A DNA stretch of 64,000 bases from Candidatus Thiosymbion sp. (lineage in GTDB: Bacteria; Pseudomonadota; Gammaproteobacteria; Chromatiales; Chromatiaceae), in assembly GCA_018435665.1 (NCBI GenBank), contig JAHDND010000023.1, forward strand, positions 1 to 64,000, given 5' to 3'. The stretch's first letter is position 1. The number at the start of each line of letters is the position of its first letter. A program made the translations under genes and the position numbers. The notes beneath the pieces are model-generated. The model was given only the letters and a program-made list of their open reading frames with translations. It did no database searches and was not told where the DNA came from. This document shows positions 49,524 through 58,688 of this stretch, in pieces.

Positions 49524-50741
49524 ATGATCCCATCCTTTGCCATTGGCCGGCTGCCACGTATCGAGTTCGGAGCCGGTAGCCTCGCCACCCTGCCCGCGCT
49601 GGCCGGCCGCTATGGCCGGCGTTTGCTGCTCCTTACCGGCGGGCGCTCCTTCACGGCCTCGGCACACTGGCCCGACCTGGCGATCGTTCTGAAGTCCGCT
49701 GGTTTCGATTACGCCTTACTGCACATTGCCGGAGAACCTTCGCCGGAAGACATCGATGCCATCGTCCGGGACCAGCGGGAGGGGCGCTGGGACCTGGTCG
49801 TCGGTATCGGCGGTGGCAGTGTGCTGGATGGGGCCAAGGCCGTCGCCGGCTTGCTCAGGCCCGGCAACTCGGTCATGGACCACCTGGAGGGTGTCGGGCC
49901 TGAGTTGCCCTACCGTGGACCGACCACGCCCTTCATCGCCGTGCCCACCACCGCCGGGACGGGGTCGGAGGCGACCAAGAACGCCGTGCTCACCCGCCAG
50001 GGTCCCGAGGGTTTCAAGAAGTCCTTTCGCGACGAGGCCCTGATGGCCGAATACGCCATCGTCGATCCCGAGCTGCTGGCCTCCTGTCCACCGGACCTGA
50101 TCGCCGCCAACGGCATGGATGCCCTGACCCAGTTGCTGGAGTCTTATCTCTCCACGCGGGCCAACCCCATCACCGACGCCCTGGCCCTGGCGGGTCTGGC
50201 CGCGGTGCGGGACGGTCTGCTGGCCTGGTACCAGGGGGGTGCCGAGGCCGCCGCCGGTCGGGAGCGCATGGCCCTGGCCGCCCTGCTGTCCGGGATCTGC
50301 CTGGCCCAGACCGGCCTGGGCTCGGTCCATGGGCTGGCGCAGCCCCTGGGCTCCCTGTTCCCCATCCCCCACGGCGTGGTCTGTGGCACCCTGGTGGCCG
50401 CCGCGACCCAGGTCAATATCGCCGCCCTGCGGGAACGGGAGCCCAGCGGTCCGGCCCTGGCCAAATATGCCACCGTCGGGCGCCTACTGGCGGGATCCTC
50501 CCTGGCCGACGCGGATGCCCTGGAGGCCCTGGTGGCGACCCTGGAGGCGTGGACCGGGCTGATGCGGTTGCCGACCCTGGATCGCCTAGGCGTCACCGCG
50601 GCGGACTTTCCCCGCATCGTCGCCGCGTCCCGCAATTCCAGCATGAAGACCAACCCACTGGTGTTGACCGATGACGAGATCGAACACATTCTCCGGTGGC
50701 GCCTTGCAAATGGGCCCTCGTCCCTGGGGGGTGGGTCCTGA
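49524..50741 (+). CDS. Iron-containing alcohol dehydrogenase
   Basis: Start ATG 49524 ([20 protein letters not shown]). The nucleotide-binding half has [20 protein letters not shown] and [18 protein letters not shown]. The metal-binding half has the family ligands in [20 protein letters not shown] (Asp), [13 protein letters not shown] (His) and [12 protein letters not shown] (His). Length (405 aa) is normal for group III Fe-ADH, which reduce aldehydes or oxidise alcohols with NAD(P). The substrate cannot be told. Its stop overlaps the rlpA start (TGATG), so it heads a four-gene plus-strand run. Confidence 0.9.
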   Translation: MIPSFAIGRLPRIEFGAGSLATLPALAGRYGRRLLLLTGGRSFTASAHWPDLAIVLKSAGFDYALLHIAGEPSPEDIDAIVRDQREGRWDLVVGIGGGSVLDGAKAVAGLLRPGNSVMDHLEGVGPELPYRGPTTPFIAVPTTAGTGSEATKNAVLTRQGPEGFKKSFRDEALMAEYAIVDPELLASCPPDLIAANGMDALTQLLESYLSTRANPITDALALAGLAAVRDGLLAWYQGGAEAAAGRERMALAALLSGICLAQTGLGSVHGLAQPLGSLFPIPHGVVCGTLVAAATQVNIAALREREPSGPALAKYATVGRLLAGSSLADADALEALVATLEAWTGLMRLPTLDRLGVTAADFPRIVAASRNSSMKTNPLVLTDDEIEHILRWRLANGPSSLGGGS

Positions 50742-51154
50742 TGCCGGGACCTGGCACCCGATCTGATCTCAGGATCTTCCCTGGGGCGAGGTCACCAGGA
50801 CCTTGGCCGGTCGCGGCCCTGCTGGTGTCCCTGCTGGCCGGCGGCTGTGGCTCGGCGGACAAGAAGGAGGTCGGCATGGCCTCCTGGTACGGGCCCCGGC
50901 ATCATGGCAAGCAGACCGCCAGTGGCCAGCCTTTCAACCAGTATGCCCTCACCGCCGCCCACCCCGAGCTCCCCTTCGGGACCCGGGTGCGGGTAACCAA
51001 TCTACGCAATGGCAAGGAGGTCATCGTGCGCATCAACGATCGTGGTCCCTACAAGGGCGGGCGGATCATCGACCTCTCCCGCGCCGCGGCGCGACGCCTG
51101 GAGATGGAGGTCGACGGCGTCAGCCGGGTGCGGATCGAGGTCCTGGGGGACTGA
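50741..51154 (+). CDS. rlpA: Septal ring lytic transglycosylase RlpA-like lipoprotein
   Basis: Beginning at ATG 50741 in the stop of the previous gene, it has a basic N-terminus, a hydrophobic stretch ([15 protein letters not shown]) with a lipobox, then a double-psi beta-barrel: [76 protein letters not shown]. This barrel cleaves denuded glycan strands in division-site peptidoglycan. There is no SPOR domain, so it is the short form. A cell-wall hydrolase gene two places downstream suggests a shared role in wall remodelling. Confidence 0.9.
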   Translation: MPGPGTRSDLRIFPGARSPGPWPVAALLVSLLAGGCGSADKKEVGMASWYGPRHHGKQTASGQPFNQYALTAAHPELPFGTRVRVTNLRNGKEVIVRINDRGPYKGGRIIDLSRAAARRLEMEVDGVSRVRIEVLGD

Positions 51155-51158
51155 GCCG

Positions 51159-51968
51159 GTGCCAACGGCTAGCCCTTCGTTCCAGGACCTGTTCCACCAG
51201 GTCTTCGGCGCGCTGCCGCGGCAGGGCCCGGGCAATCGCGTCTGCGCGGCGCGGGCGCTGACCCTCCTCCCGGACCTGCCGGCCTACCCCGCCGTGCTGG
51301 ACCTGGGCTGTGGCGTGGGTGGCCAGACGCTCCACCTGGCAGAGTTGACCGCGGGGTCGATCCTGGCGATTGACCGTCATCCCCCCTTCATTGGCCACCT
51401 GACCGCCACCCTGGTGGAGCGCGGCCTCACGGGCCGGGTCAGGGCGCGGGTCGGCGATCTGGCTGACCTGGGGCTGCCTGCCGCCAGCTTCGACCTGATC
51501 TGGTCCGAGGGGGCCCTGTACAACCTGGGGATTCCGCGGGCCCTGGCGATCTGCCGCCCCCTGCTGCGCGATGGCGGCTATCTGGCCTTCACCGACGCCG
51601 TCTGGCGGGTAGAGAACCCGCCCGCGGCGGCCCGGGCGGTCTTCGCCGCCGACTATCCGACCATGGGGCGGGTCGAGGATGTCCTTGCCCTGATCGGGGC
51701 GGGTGGGTTTGAGCCGGTGGGGCATTTCACCCTCCCAGACGCGGCCTGGTGGGAGGACTTCTACACCCCCATGGAGCGCCAGGTGCGGGCCCTGCGGGAG
51801 CGGTATCACGACGACCCCGCCGCCCTCGCCGTGCTGGCGGAGATCGGCCAGGAGCCCGATTTCCACCGCCGCCATGGCGATGCCTATGCCTACGAGTTCT
51901 TCGTGGCCCGCCGGACCTCGAAGTCAGGATCAACAGCCGGGCACGAGGTCAAAAAAGAATTTGAATGA
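51159..51968 (+). CDS. Class I SAM-dependent methyltransferase
   Basis: The likely start is GTG 51159, four bases after rlpA; in-frame sequence further upstream overlaps rlpA. SAM motif I is AVLDLGCGVGGQTLHLAEL, followed by the acidic strand ILAIDRHPPFI, DLADLGLPAASFDLIWSEGA (motif II region) and LRDGGYLAFTDAVWRVENPP. Length about 269 aa, soluble. The overall layout is that of small-molecule methyltransferases of the UbiE/biotin-synthesis type; the substrate is unknown. It overlaps the next gene by four bases (ATGA). Confidence 0.85.
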   Translation: MPTASPSFQDLFHQVFGALPRQGPGNRVCAARALTLLPDLPAYPAVLDLGCGVGGQTLHLAELTAGSILAIDRHPPFIGHLTATLVERGLTGRVRARVGDLADLGLPAASFDLIWSEGALYNLGIPRALAICRPLLRDGGYLAFTDAVWRVENPPAAARAVFAADYPTMGRVEDVLALIGAGGFEPVGHFTLPDAAWWEDFYTPMERQVRALRERYHDDPAALAVLAEIGQEPDFHRRHGDAYAYEFFVARRTSKSGSTAGHEVKKEFE

Positions 51969-52693
51969 AGGTGTTACATCTCCAGCCATCATCCCGGCGC
52001 CCTCCGGGTCGCCCGGGAGTTGTCGGCAAGCTGCTGGTCGCCGTCCTCCTCAACGCCTCGCTGCCCCTGGCGGCGGGTGATGAGCCCGTACCGGTGACAC
52101 CGGCTTGTCTGACGCGGGGCGAGGGCGAGACGACCAGAGAGGCCGTCCTGAAGATCCAGCCCCCGGAGGTGGAATTGCTTGCCCGGCTGACTTACGCCGA
52201 GGCCAGTTCCACCGGATTTCAGGACGACCCACGCGTCTATGCCGGCATCGCCTGGGGGGTGATGAACCGGGTGCGACTCAGCGCCGTATCGGCCACGGCA
52301 CGGCGAGACTATGGCAGCGGGGTGGCTGGGGTGATCTTCAAGCCCCAGCAGTTCAACCCGGCGGTCTCCCTCAAATCACCCTTCTCCCGCGACTTTCTCT
52401 GCCCACGGGATGCCGGCCGTTGGACGCTGGCCCAAGAGGCGGCACGCCGGGCGCTGGAGGCGGCGGATAATCCCTTCATCCAGACGCCCTGGGAACACAA
52501 GCAGGGCCTGTCCCTCGTGGTCAATTTCTACTATCCGCAATCTGTCCAGGCCCGTGGTCCGCTTGCCCCATGGGAAGCAAGTCAGACCCTGCGCTTCATC
52601 GGTGATCCATCGGCAGGTGGCAACCTGCCCAGCGCCGACCGTATCCGTCTTTACCGTCTCGCTCAGCCACCCGGAGATGTGGCACGACCCTGA
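51965..52693 (+). CDS. SleB-like cell-wall hydrolase
   Basis: A signal-like N-terminus (VVGKLLVAVLLNASLPLAAG) is followed by the Hydrolase_2 (SleB/CwlJ) fold: VELLARLTYAEASSTGFQDD (catalytic Glu in YAEAS), RVYAGIAWGVMNRVRLSAVS, YGSGVAGVIFKPQQFNPAVS, then a C-terminal region with NPFIQTPWEHKQGLSLVVNF. Such enzymes cut peptidoglycan glycan strands and are widespread in non-spore-forming proteobacteria. The start overlaps the methyltransferase stop, so the alcohol dehydrogenase-rlpA-methyltransferase-hydrolase run is probably one transcript. Confidence 0.85.
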   Translation: MKVLHLQPSSRRPPGRPGVVGKLLVAVLLNASLPLAAGDEPVPVTPACLTRGEGETTREAVLKIQPPEVELLARLTYAEASSTGFQDDPRVYAGIAWGVMNRVRLSAVSATARRDYGSGVAGVIFKPQQFNPAVSLKSPFSRDFLCPRDAGRWTLAQEAARRALEAADNPFIQTPWEHKQGLSLVVNFYYPQSVQARGPLAPWEASQTLRFIGDPSAGGNLPSADRIRLYRLAQPPGDVARP

Positions 52694-52742
52694 TTCCGCT
52701 CCTATCCAGAGGCAGGTCCGGACCATGACACCATGAATGCGG

Positions 52743-53342
52743 TCAAAGCAACTGTTCGATCGCCTTGACCACCTTGTCGCTGTCCGGCCCGGTGATGCTG
52801 GCGAAGTAGTCGACATAGTTGCCGTCGCGGTCGATCAGGTACTTGTAGAAATTCCACTTGGGATAGGGGGCGCCGGCGGCGGCGAGACGCTCGAAAAGGG
52901 GCGTGGCGCTGCCTTTTTTGACGCTGACCTTCTCGAACATGGGGAACTCCACGGCGTAGGTCAGGCGGCAGAACTTCTGGATCTCCTCCTCGTTGCCCGG
53001 CTCCTGGTTCATGAAGTCGTTGGAGGGAAAGCCGAGGACCACCAGGCCCTGGTCGCGGTACTTGCGGTAAAGGGCCTCCAGGCCTTCGTATTGACCGGTG
53101 AAGCCGCACTTGCTCGCGGTGTTGACCACCAGGATCACCTTGCCGCGGTAGGCCTCGCAGAGGTTGATCACCTCATCTCCGGCGAGCTGGCGGAGGCTGA
53201 GGTCGAGGAGGGGCGGGCAGGGGCCGGCCGGGGTCTGGGTCCCGGCCGGGGTGGAAGCGGGCGCCGGGGCGGTGGCGGAGGTGTCCGCGGCGACCCCGCC
53301 GCTGATGGCGGCCAGGGCGAGGGCGAAGAGGGTTTTTTTCAT
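52743..53342 (-). CDS. Periplasmic glutathione peroxidase family protein
   Basis: A signal peptide (MKKTLFALALAAISGGVAAD) implies export. The thioredoxin-like core has the peroxidatic Cys in NTASKCGFTGQYEGLEALYR, the Gln of GFPSNDFMNQEPGNEEEI and the Trp of WNFYKYLIDRDG, the catalytic triad. Unlike most bacterial GPx (FPCNQF), this one has FPSNDF. A Thr/Pro-rich linker (about 24-45) follows the signal. It would reduce peroxides in the periplasm with thioredoxin-like donors. An inverted-repeat element lies upstream (53417-53485). Confidence 0.9.
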   Translation of the reverse strand: MKKTLFALALAAISGGVAADTSATAPAPASTPAGTQTPAGPCPPLLDLSLRQLAGDEVINLCEAYRGKVILVVNTASKCGFTGQYEGLEALYRKYRDQGLVVLGFPSNDFMNQEPGNEEEIQKFCRLTYAVEFPMFEKVSVKKGSATPLFERLAAAGAPYPKWNFYKYLIDRDGNYVDYFASITGPDSDKVVKAIEQLL

Positions 53343-53416
53343 CTGACTGACTCCGGGGTTGTCGGGGGGAAGTGGTAAGCGATGACTTGGGGTCTAAATG
53401 GTGCGGGTCTGGCCAA

Positions 53417-53485
53417 TTTATAGACATCGCACACCAATTTCCGGTCATCCCTGTCGATGCGGAAAACTAATGCGATGTGTATAAA
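53417..53485. repeat. Inverted-repeat element of the dispersed family
   Basis: TTATAGACATCGCACACCAA, TTTCCGGTCATC on the left; GTCGATGCGGAAAACTAATG and CGATGTGTATAAAAA on the right form imperfect inverted arms. The copy is 69 bp. It lies upstream of the peroxidase and downstream of apbE. Confidence 0.7.
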
Positions 53486-53503
53486 AAGCCCGCGGGACGG
53501 TGG

Positions 53504-54547
53504 CTAAGGACCGGCCTGGGCGGCAAAGCCGCTGCTCATCGCCTCCTTAAGCTGATCCCCTTCGCGGTAGATGAACAAGGCCCGCAGGCCCTCCGCCTCG
53601 GCCACCCGCAGCCCCTCGTCCTCGCCCAGGCAGAGGAGGGCGGTGGACCAGGCGTCGGCCAGGGTCGGGTCCGGGTGCAGCAGGGTGGTGGACAGGAGCC
53701 GATGGGTGACGGGCAGGCCGGTGCGGGGGTCGATGATGTGGGAATAGGTCTGGCCATCGGCTTCGAAGTAATTGCGATAGGTGCCGGAGGTCATGACGGC
53801 GATCCCTTCGGTCTGCTGCAATTCGAGGATGCGCTGGACCTCGCGGCTCATGGGCGTGGGCTTTTCCACCGCCACCCGCCAGGGGGCGCCGTTGGCCTTG
53901 CGGCCCTTGACCTTCATCTCGCCGCCGATCTCGGCCAGATAGTTGTGGATGCCATGGCCTTCCAGAATCTTGGCCATGCCGGCGATGGTGTAACCCTGGG
54001 CGATGGAGTCCAGGCTGAGTTTGACCAGGGGGTCCCGCTTGCGCAACGTGTTGGCGGCGGTGTCGATCTCCAGCTTGTCCAGGCCGACATGGGCCAGGGT
54101 GGCCTGGATCTCCGCCGGGGCCGGTACTCGCTGCTCGTCCCGGGCGAAACCCCAGAGCTCGGACAGGGGCTGCACCGTGGGGTCGTAACAGCCGCCGGTC
54201 AGGTCATGAATCCGCCGCGTCAGATCGGTGAGCAGCATCAGGTCGGCGGAGACCGTCTGGGGCTCGGTGGTCTCGCGCTGGTTGAAGCGGCTCAGTTCCG
54301 AGTCCTCCCGCCAGGTGGAAAAATGCTCGTCGATGTGGCGAAACAGGGTCTCGACCTCGGTCTGGATCTGGTCCGGTTTGACCGCGACCCCGTCGAGGAC
54401 CATCTTCAGGTGCCAGGTGGTGCCCTGAGTGTCCCCGCTGAGGACGGTCTCGACGGGCTGCTGGCAGCCGGTGGGGAGCCCGATCAGGGCCAGGAGGAGG
54501 AGGGGCAGGAGGCGGTGGAGGGCTTGCATCATTGGTGCTGGATACAT
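53504..54547 (-). CDS. apbE: FAD:protein FMN transferase (ApbE), lipoprotein
   Basis: Signal with lipobox (LLLLALIGLPTGC); the start could be ATG 54547 or the ATG pair at 54532/54529. ApbE features: FRHIDEHFSTWREDSELSRF, GCYDPTVQPLSELWGF, VKLSLDSIAQGYTIAGMAKI (Mg/FAD site), NYLAEIGGEMKVKGRK, VMTSGTYRNYFEADGQTYSH, IIDPRTGLPVTH. The enzyme transfers FMN to a Thr of periplasmic flavoproteins such as the Nqr/Rnf subunits; no such target gene lies in the window. It stands alone on the minus strand. Confidence 0.93.
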   Translation of the reverse strand: MYPAPMMQALHRLLPLLLLALIGLPTGCQQPVETVLSGDTQGTTWHLKMVLDGVAVKPDQIQTEVETLFRHIDEHFSTWREDSELSRFNQRETTEPQTVSADLMLLTDLTRRIHDLTGGCYDPTVQPLSELWGFARDEQRVPAPAEIQATLAHVGLDKLEIDTAANTLRKRDPLVKLSLDSIAQGYTIAGMAKILEGHGIHNYLAEIGGEMKVKGRKANGAPWRVAVEKPTPMSREVQRILELQQTEGIAVMTSGTYRNYFEADGQTYSHIIDPRTGLPVTHRLLSTTLLHPDPTLADAWSTALLCLGEDEGLRVAEAEGLRALFIYREGDQLKEAMSSGFAAQAGP

Positions 54548-55072
54548 TTCAAGTCATGGGGTTACTTAGGGCTGGGGCGGTGCCTGGACTAGGAACACCC
54601 CAGCAGGATAGGCACCCGAACGGGCGCGTGTTCGCCAAATGATCGAATCGCGGGTTAAGGGGAACTACCTCCCCGTGAGTGAGTCTCCATGCGGCATACG
54701 CCAAGTATCCTTGCACTCGAGGAACTGCCATGGTGGCTGTGAAGGCCTCTGCTGAGATGCCATTTATGTTGGCCCGGACCTGTTTCCCGCTTCCCGTATC
54801 CCTGGGTGGCGATGATAATAGCTTCCAAACGAGGTAGAGTCCCCGCAGCCGGGGAGTGGAATGCCCACCCAGGCCAGTTACCCGCCGTGTCAGGGAGGGT
54901 CGGGGGGCGCCTGGCGGGGGTGTCGACCGCAGGGATGCGGTCGTCAAGCCTCCAGGGATGGATTCACGGCGTCCCCCGCCAGGCGCCACCCGACCCGGGA
55001 AGCCCGCAAGGGTCCGCCTCTCCCCACAAAACCATCCGATTACAGAGACCCCAGTGACATGGGGCGGTCACC
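54548..55072. other. Intergenic region with one composite repeat core
   Basis: Between apbE and the polysaccharide synthase lie 525 bases. Bases 54891-54998 are a repeat core (separate entry). The rest (54560-54880) has no recognised gene, RNA motif or mobile-element end; a minus-strand open frame at 54549-54989 translates partly through the repeat and resembles nothing known. Confidence 0.6.
54891..54998. repeat. Core of the composite inverted-repeat element
   Basis: GGGAGGGTCGGGGGGCGCCT-GGCGGGGG on the left and CCCCCGCCAGGCGCCACCCG-ACCC on the right are nearly exact inverted arms. The loop contains GTCGACCGCAGGGATGCGG and CAAGCCTCCAGGGATGGATT. The right arm and GTCGACCGC/CAAGCC blocks are shared with 8097-8266. 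The outer TATA/GCGATG arms are missing here. Confidence 0.75.
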
Positions 55073-58000
55073 ATGACAATACCCAGCCTGCCAGACCATC
55101 AGCCTACTCCCCACCCGCAAGTCGCTCCCCGCGACGAGGCGTTCGTCTTTCTCGACCAGCAGGGCAAGCGCTGGCCCCGCTTCAAGCGTTATCTCCTGTT
55201 GCTGGGAGGCATGGCGACCCTGGCCCTGGTGCTCTTCATCCAGACCCTCATGGTCCCCTCCAGCCTCAGTCAGCCCCCGGCGGTGGAGGGTATCAAGACC
55301 CGGCTGATGGCCTACCCGGCGAGTGAGGCGGGCGTCGCCGCGGTAGCGGCAGCCAAGCCCCTGTGGCGGGATTTCGCCAGAACCAGCGCCGATTCCCCCG
55401 CCCTTCCCAACGCCGGTGCCCCCACCCTCACCAGCACCGGTGCTCCCGCCGTCACCGGCACTGTTCCCCCTGCCGTTACCGGCGTCGAGGCCAGGCCCCC
55501 CCCCGAGATCCGCCTGGGCTTCTTCGAGAACTGGGATCCCGCCAGCCTGACCTCCCTCAAGGACCATGTCGCCCACCTGACCCACCTGGCCCCCGACTGG
55601 CTCTACCTGGACGACGGCACGGGTGACCTGCGCGTCACCGCCAGCGAGGAGGTGGTGGAACTGGCTCACGACGAGGGACTGGCCCTGGTGCCCCTGCTAC
55701 GCAACCTGGATGCCAACGATACCTGGCAGCCCGAGGCGATCGAGAACCTGCTCAACGGTCCCCAGGCCGAGACCCGCCAGGAGCGGCTGACGACCAACCT
55801 GGTGAAGGTCCTTCAGGATCTGGGCGCCCGGGGCGTCCTCATCGACTGGCAGGAGATCGACCCCTACTTCAAGGATGCCCTGACCGCCTTCATCGGTCGC
55901 CTGTCAGCCAGCCTCCATGCCGAAGGCCTGGAGCTGTGGCTCAGTGTCCCGGCGCGCCGTCAGCTCGTCCTGCTCGACCTGGAGGGGCTGGCGCCCCATG
56001 TGGATCGCTTCGTCGCCCAGCTCTACGACGAGAACGCCGAGCTGGACGCGCCGGGACCGGTGGCCTCCCAGGCCTTCTTCACCGGCTGGCTCGACACCCT
56101 GGTCAAGGGCTATGGCCGCCCCGACCAGTGGATCGTCGGCCTGGGCGCCTACGGCTATGACTGGCGCGCGGGGGACCCGGAGGCCAGCCTCATCAGCTTC
56201 GAGGACGCCATGGCCCGGGCCGGGCGCTCGGGGCAGCGGGGCCTGACCTTCGACCCTCAGGCCCTCAATCCCGGGTTCAGCTACCAGGACCAGGCCGCGG
56301 GGCACCAGGTCTGGTTTCTGGATGCCGTCACCTTCCTGAATCAACTGGCGGCAAGTCGGGCGAGCCAGGCCGGCGGCGTCGCCATCTTCCGGCTGGGGAC
56401 GGAGGACCCGGACATCTGGCCGGTGCTGAGCCGTGACCCGGCGCGGCCCCTGGGGCGGGAGGAACTGGCCCAGCTCGAGACCCTCAGCCCCGGCGAGGCC
56501 ATGGCCCACGTCGGCCGTGGCAGCCTGCTGACCGTGGACGATCAGCGCAGCGAGGGGCGGCGACGGATCACCCTGGGTCAGGGGCCCCAAGGTCAGCCCC
56601 AGGCCAGCGCGCGCTACGAGCAGTTCCCCGGCTATCTGACCCTGGTCCACGAAGGGGCGGGCCCCGCCGACGCCGTCGCCATCACCTTCGACGATGGCCC
56701 GGACCCGGACTGGACCCCGGCCCTGCTCGATACCCTCAAGGCCGAGGGGGTGCGCGCCACCTTCTTCCTCATCGGCGCCAACATGGAGAAGCACCCGGAT
56801 CTGGTGCGCCGCATCGTCCGGGAGGGGCACATGATCGGCGTCCATACATATACCCACCCCAATATCGCCGAGGTGTCGGAGGAACGGGCGCGGCTGGAGC
56901 TCAACGCCACCCAGCGGCTGATCGAGTCCCTCACCGGCCAGTCCACCAGCCTCTTCCGGCCCCCCTACAACGCCGATTACAACCCCTATACCCCCGAGGA
57001 GTTGGTCCCCATCCGCATCGCCCAGCAACTGGGCTATCTGACGGTGACCATGGATATCGATCCCCAGGACTGGGAGCGGCCCGGGGTGGAGACCATGCTG
57101 GCGCGGGTACGCGCTGGTCGCCACCACGGCGGGAGTGTGATCCTGCTCCACGATGCCGGTGGCGATCGTAGCCAGACCGTCGAGGCCTTGCCGGAGATCA
57201 TCCGCTATCTGCGGGCCCGGGGGGAGACCATCCTCCCCCTGCCGGAGCTGCTGGGGATCCCCGCCGCCCAGCTCATGCCCACCCTGCCCCCTCAACAACA
57301 GCCCCTGCTGCGCCTGATCAGCGACACCGGCTTCGACGCCATCTACGCCATCGGCAATTTTCTTTGGGCCCTGCTGATCCTGGCCACGGTCCTGACCCTG
57401 GCCAAGACCCTGATCGTCATCGGCCTGGCCCTGCGCAGCCGTCGCGCCCAGCGGCAGGCCCGGGCAGCCAGCGCCTGGCCCCCGGATCGCGATCCGTCCG
57501 GGGACTGCCCACCGGAGCAATGTCCCCCGGTGTCGGTGCTGATCGCGGCCTACAACGAGGCCAAGGTCATCCGCCAGACCCTGAGGTCCGTCCTCGACAC
57601 CCGCTACCCCGGCACCCTGGAGGTGATCCTGGTCGACGACGGTTCCCGCGACGGGACCGGGGACATCGTCGCCGCCCTGGCCCGGGAGGATGGCCGCATC
57701 CGCCTGCTGCGCCAGCCCAATCTGGGCAAGGCCCGGGCCTTGAGCCGTGGCCTGGAGGAGGTCCGCCATGGCATCGTCGTCAGCCTGGATGCCGACACCC
57801 AGTTCCAGCCCGACACCATCACCGAGCTGGTGCGGCCCTTTACCGACCCCCGGGTGGGGGCCGTCTCGGGCCGGGCGCGGGTGGGGAACCTGGAGAGTCT
57901 CTTCGGTCGCTTCCAGGCCCTGGAATACTCCTGTGGCTTCAATCTCGACCGCCGCGCCTACGACCAGTGGAACTGCATCACCGTGGTCCCCGGGGCGGTA

Positions 58001-58618
58001 AGCGCCTTCCGCCGGGAGGCGATCCGCGTCGCTGGCGGCATCAGTACCGACACCCTGGCGGAGGATACGGACCTGACCCTGAGCCTGCACCGTCATGGCT
58101 ACCGGATCCGCTACGCCCCCCAGGCGGTGGCTTGGACCGAGGCCCCGGAGACGGCGCGCACCTTCGCCCGGCAGCGCTTCCGCTGGGCCTTCGGTACCCT
58201 CCAGTGCCTGTGGAAGCATCGCGACCTGCTCTTCAGCCGGCAGCATGGGGCCCTGGGCTGGTTCAGCCTGCCTAACGCCTGGTTCTTCAACTTCGTCCTG
58301 GTGGCCATCGGGCTGATGGTGGATGTCATCCTGCTGGCGGCCCTGCTGCTCAATCCCACCAATGGCCTGCTCTATGCCTACTTCCTCACCTTCATCGCCG
58401 CCGACATGCTGCTGGCGGCGGTGGCCTATGGGATCGAGCGCGAGCCCCTGCGCCAGGTGTGGCTGATCCTGCCGATGCGCCTCATCTACCGGCCGGTCTT
58501 CAATTACGCTGTCGCCAAGGCCATTTTCAAGGCCCTCAAGGGCGTCTGGGTGGGCTGGGGCAAGCTGGATCGTACCGCTTCGGTCTCCCCGAGCCTGCCG
58601 GCGGGGGGGAAAGGATGA
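55073..58618 (+). CDS. Trifunctional GH18-polysaccharide deacetylase-GT2 membrane protein
   Basis: 1181 residues. A membrane helix (40-60) is followed by a GH18-like barrel (about 145-450; GARGVLIDWQEIDP and GYDWRAGDP). Then comes a NodB deacetylase domain (about 515-735; AITFDDGPDPDW with Asp 540/541, HTYTHPNIAE with His 591/595, SLFRPPYNADY). A helix (760-787) leads to a GT2 glycosyltransferase: VSVLIAAYNEAKVIRQTL, LVDDGSRDGTG, DADTQ, EDTDLTL and QRFRW (about 1034). C-terminal membrane helices complete a processive synthase fold. It should polymerise an exopolysaccharide, N-deacetylate it and perhaps trim it, as PgaB plus PgaC do separately. Two further glycoside-hydrolase genes follow. The polymer is unknown. 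Confidence 0.92.
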   Translation: MTIPSLPDHQPTPHPQVAPRDEAFVFLDQQGKRWPRFKRYLLLLGGMATLALVLFIQTLMVPSSLSQPPAVEGIKTRLMAYPASEAGVAAVAAAKPLWRDFARTSADSPALPNAGAPTLTSTGAPAVTGTVPPAVTGVEARPPPEIRLGFFENWDPASLTSLKDHVAHLTHLAPDWLYLDDGTGDLRVTASEEVVELAHDEGLALVPLLRNLDANDTWQPEAIENLLNGPQAETRQERLTTNLVKVLQDLGARGVLIDWQEIDPYFKDALTAFIGRLSASLHAEGLELWLSVPARRQLVLLDLEGLAPHVDRFVAQLYDENAELDAPGPVASQAFFTGWLDTLVKGYGRPDQWIVGLGAYGYDWRAGDPEASLISFEDAMARAGRSGQRGLTFDPQALNPGFSYQDQAAGHQVWFLDAVTFLNQLAASRASQAGGVAIFRLGTEDPDIWPVLSRDPARPLGREELAQLETLSPGEAMAHVGRGSLLTVDDQRSEGRRRITLGQGPQGQPQASARYEQFPGYLTLVHEGAGPADAVAITFDDGPDPDWTPALLDTLKAEGVRATFFLIGANMEKHPDLVRRIVREGHMIGVHTYTHPNIAEVSEERARLELNATQRLIESLTGQSTSLFRPPYNADYNPYTPEELVPIRIAQQLGYLTVTMDIDPQDWERPGVETMLARVRAGRHHGGSVILLHDAGGDRSQTVEALPEIIRYLRARGETILPLPELLGIPAAQLMPTLPPQQQPLLRLISDTGFDAIYAIGNFLWALLILATVLTLAKTLIVIGLALRSRRAQRQARAASAWPPDRDPSGDCPPEQCPPVSVLIAAYNEAKVIRQTLRSVLDTRYPGTLEVILVDDGSRDGTGDIVAALAREDGRIRLLRQPNLGKARALSRGLEEVRHGIVVSLDADTQFQPDTITELVRPFTDPRVGAVSGRARVGNLESLFGRFQALEYSCGFNLDRRAYDQWNCITVVPGAVSAFRREAIRVAGGISTDTLAEDTDLTLSLHRHGYRIRYAPQAVAWTEAPETARTFARQRFRWAFGTLQCLWKHRDLLFSRQHGALGWFSLPNAWFFNFVLVAIGLMVDVILLAALLLNPTNGLLYAYFLTFIAADMLLAAVAYGIEREPLRQVWLILPMRLIYRPVFNYAVAKAIFKALKGVWVGWGKLDRTASVSPSLPAGGKG

Positions 58619-58688
58619 GACGGCGGCGACCCTCCCCATCTATGTGGATAGCTGAATTTCATTGTCCATACCGCCGGACGGGGCGAGG

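Noticed and set aside
54549-54989. Minus-strand frame before apbE
   Set aside because: Its N-terminal third is translated repeat DNA and the rest matches no family.
55904-58639. 900-codon minus-strand frame opposite the GH18-NodB-GT2 gene
   Set aside because: The plus strand carries intact catalytic motifs of three families; the minus frame has none.
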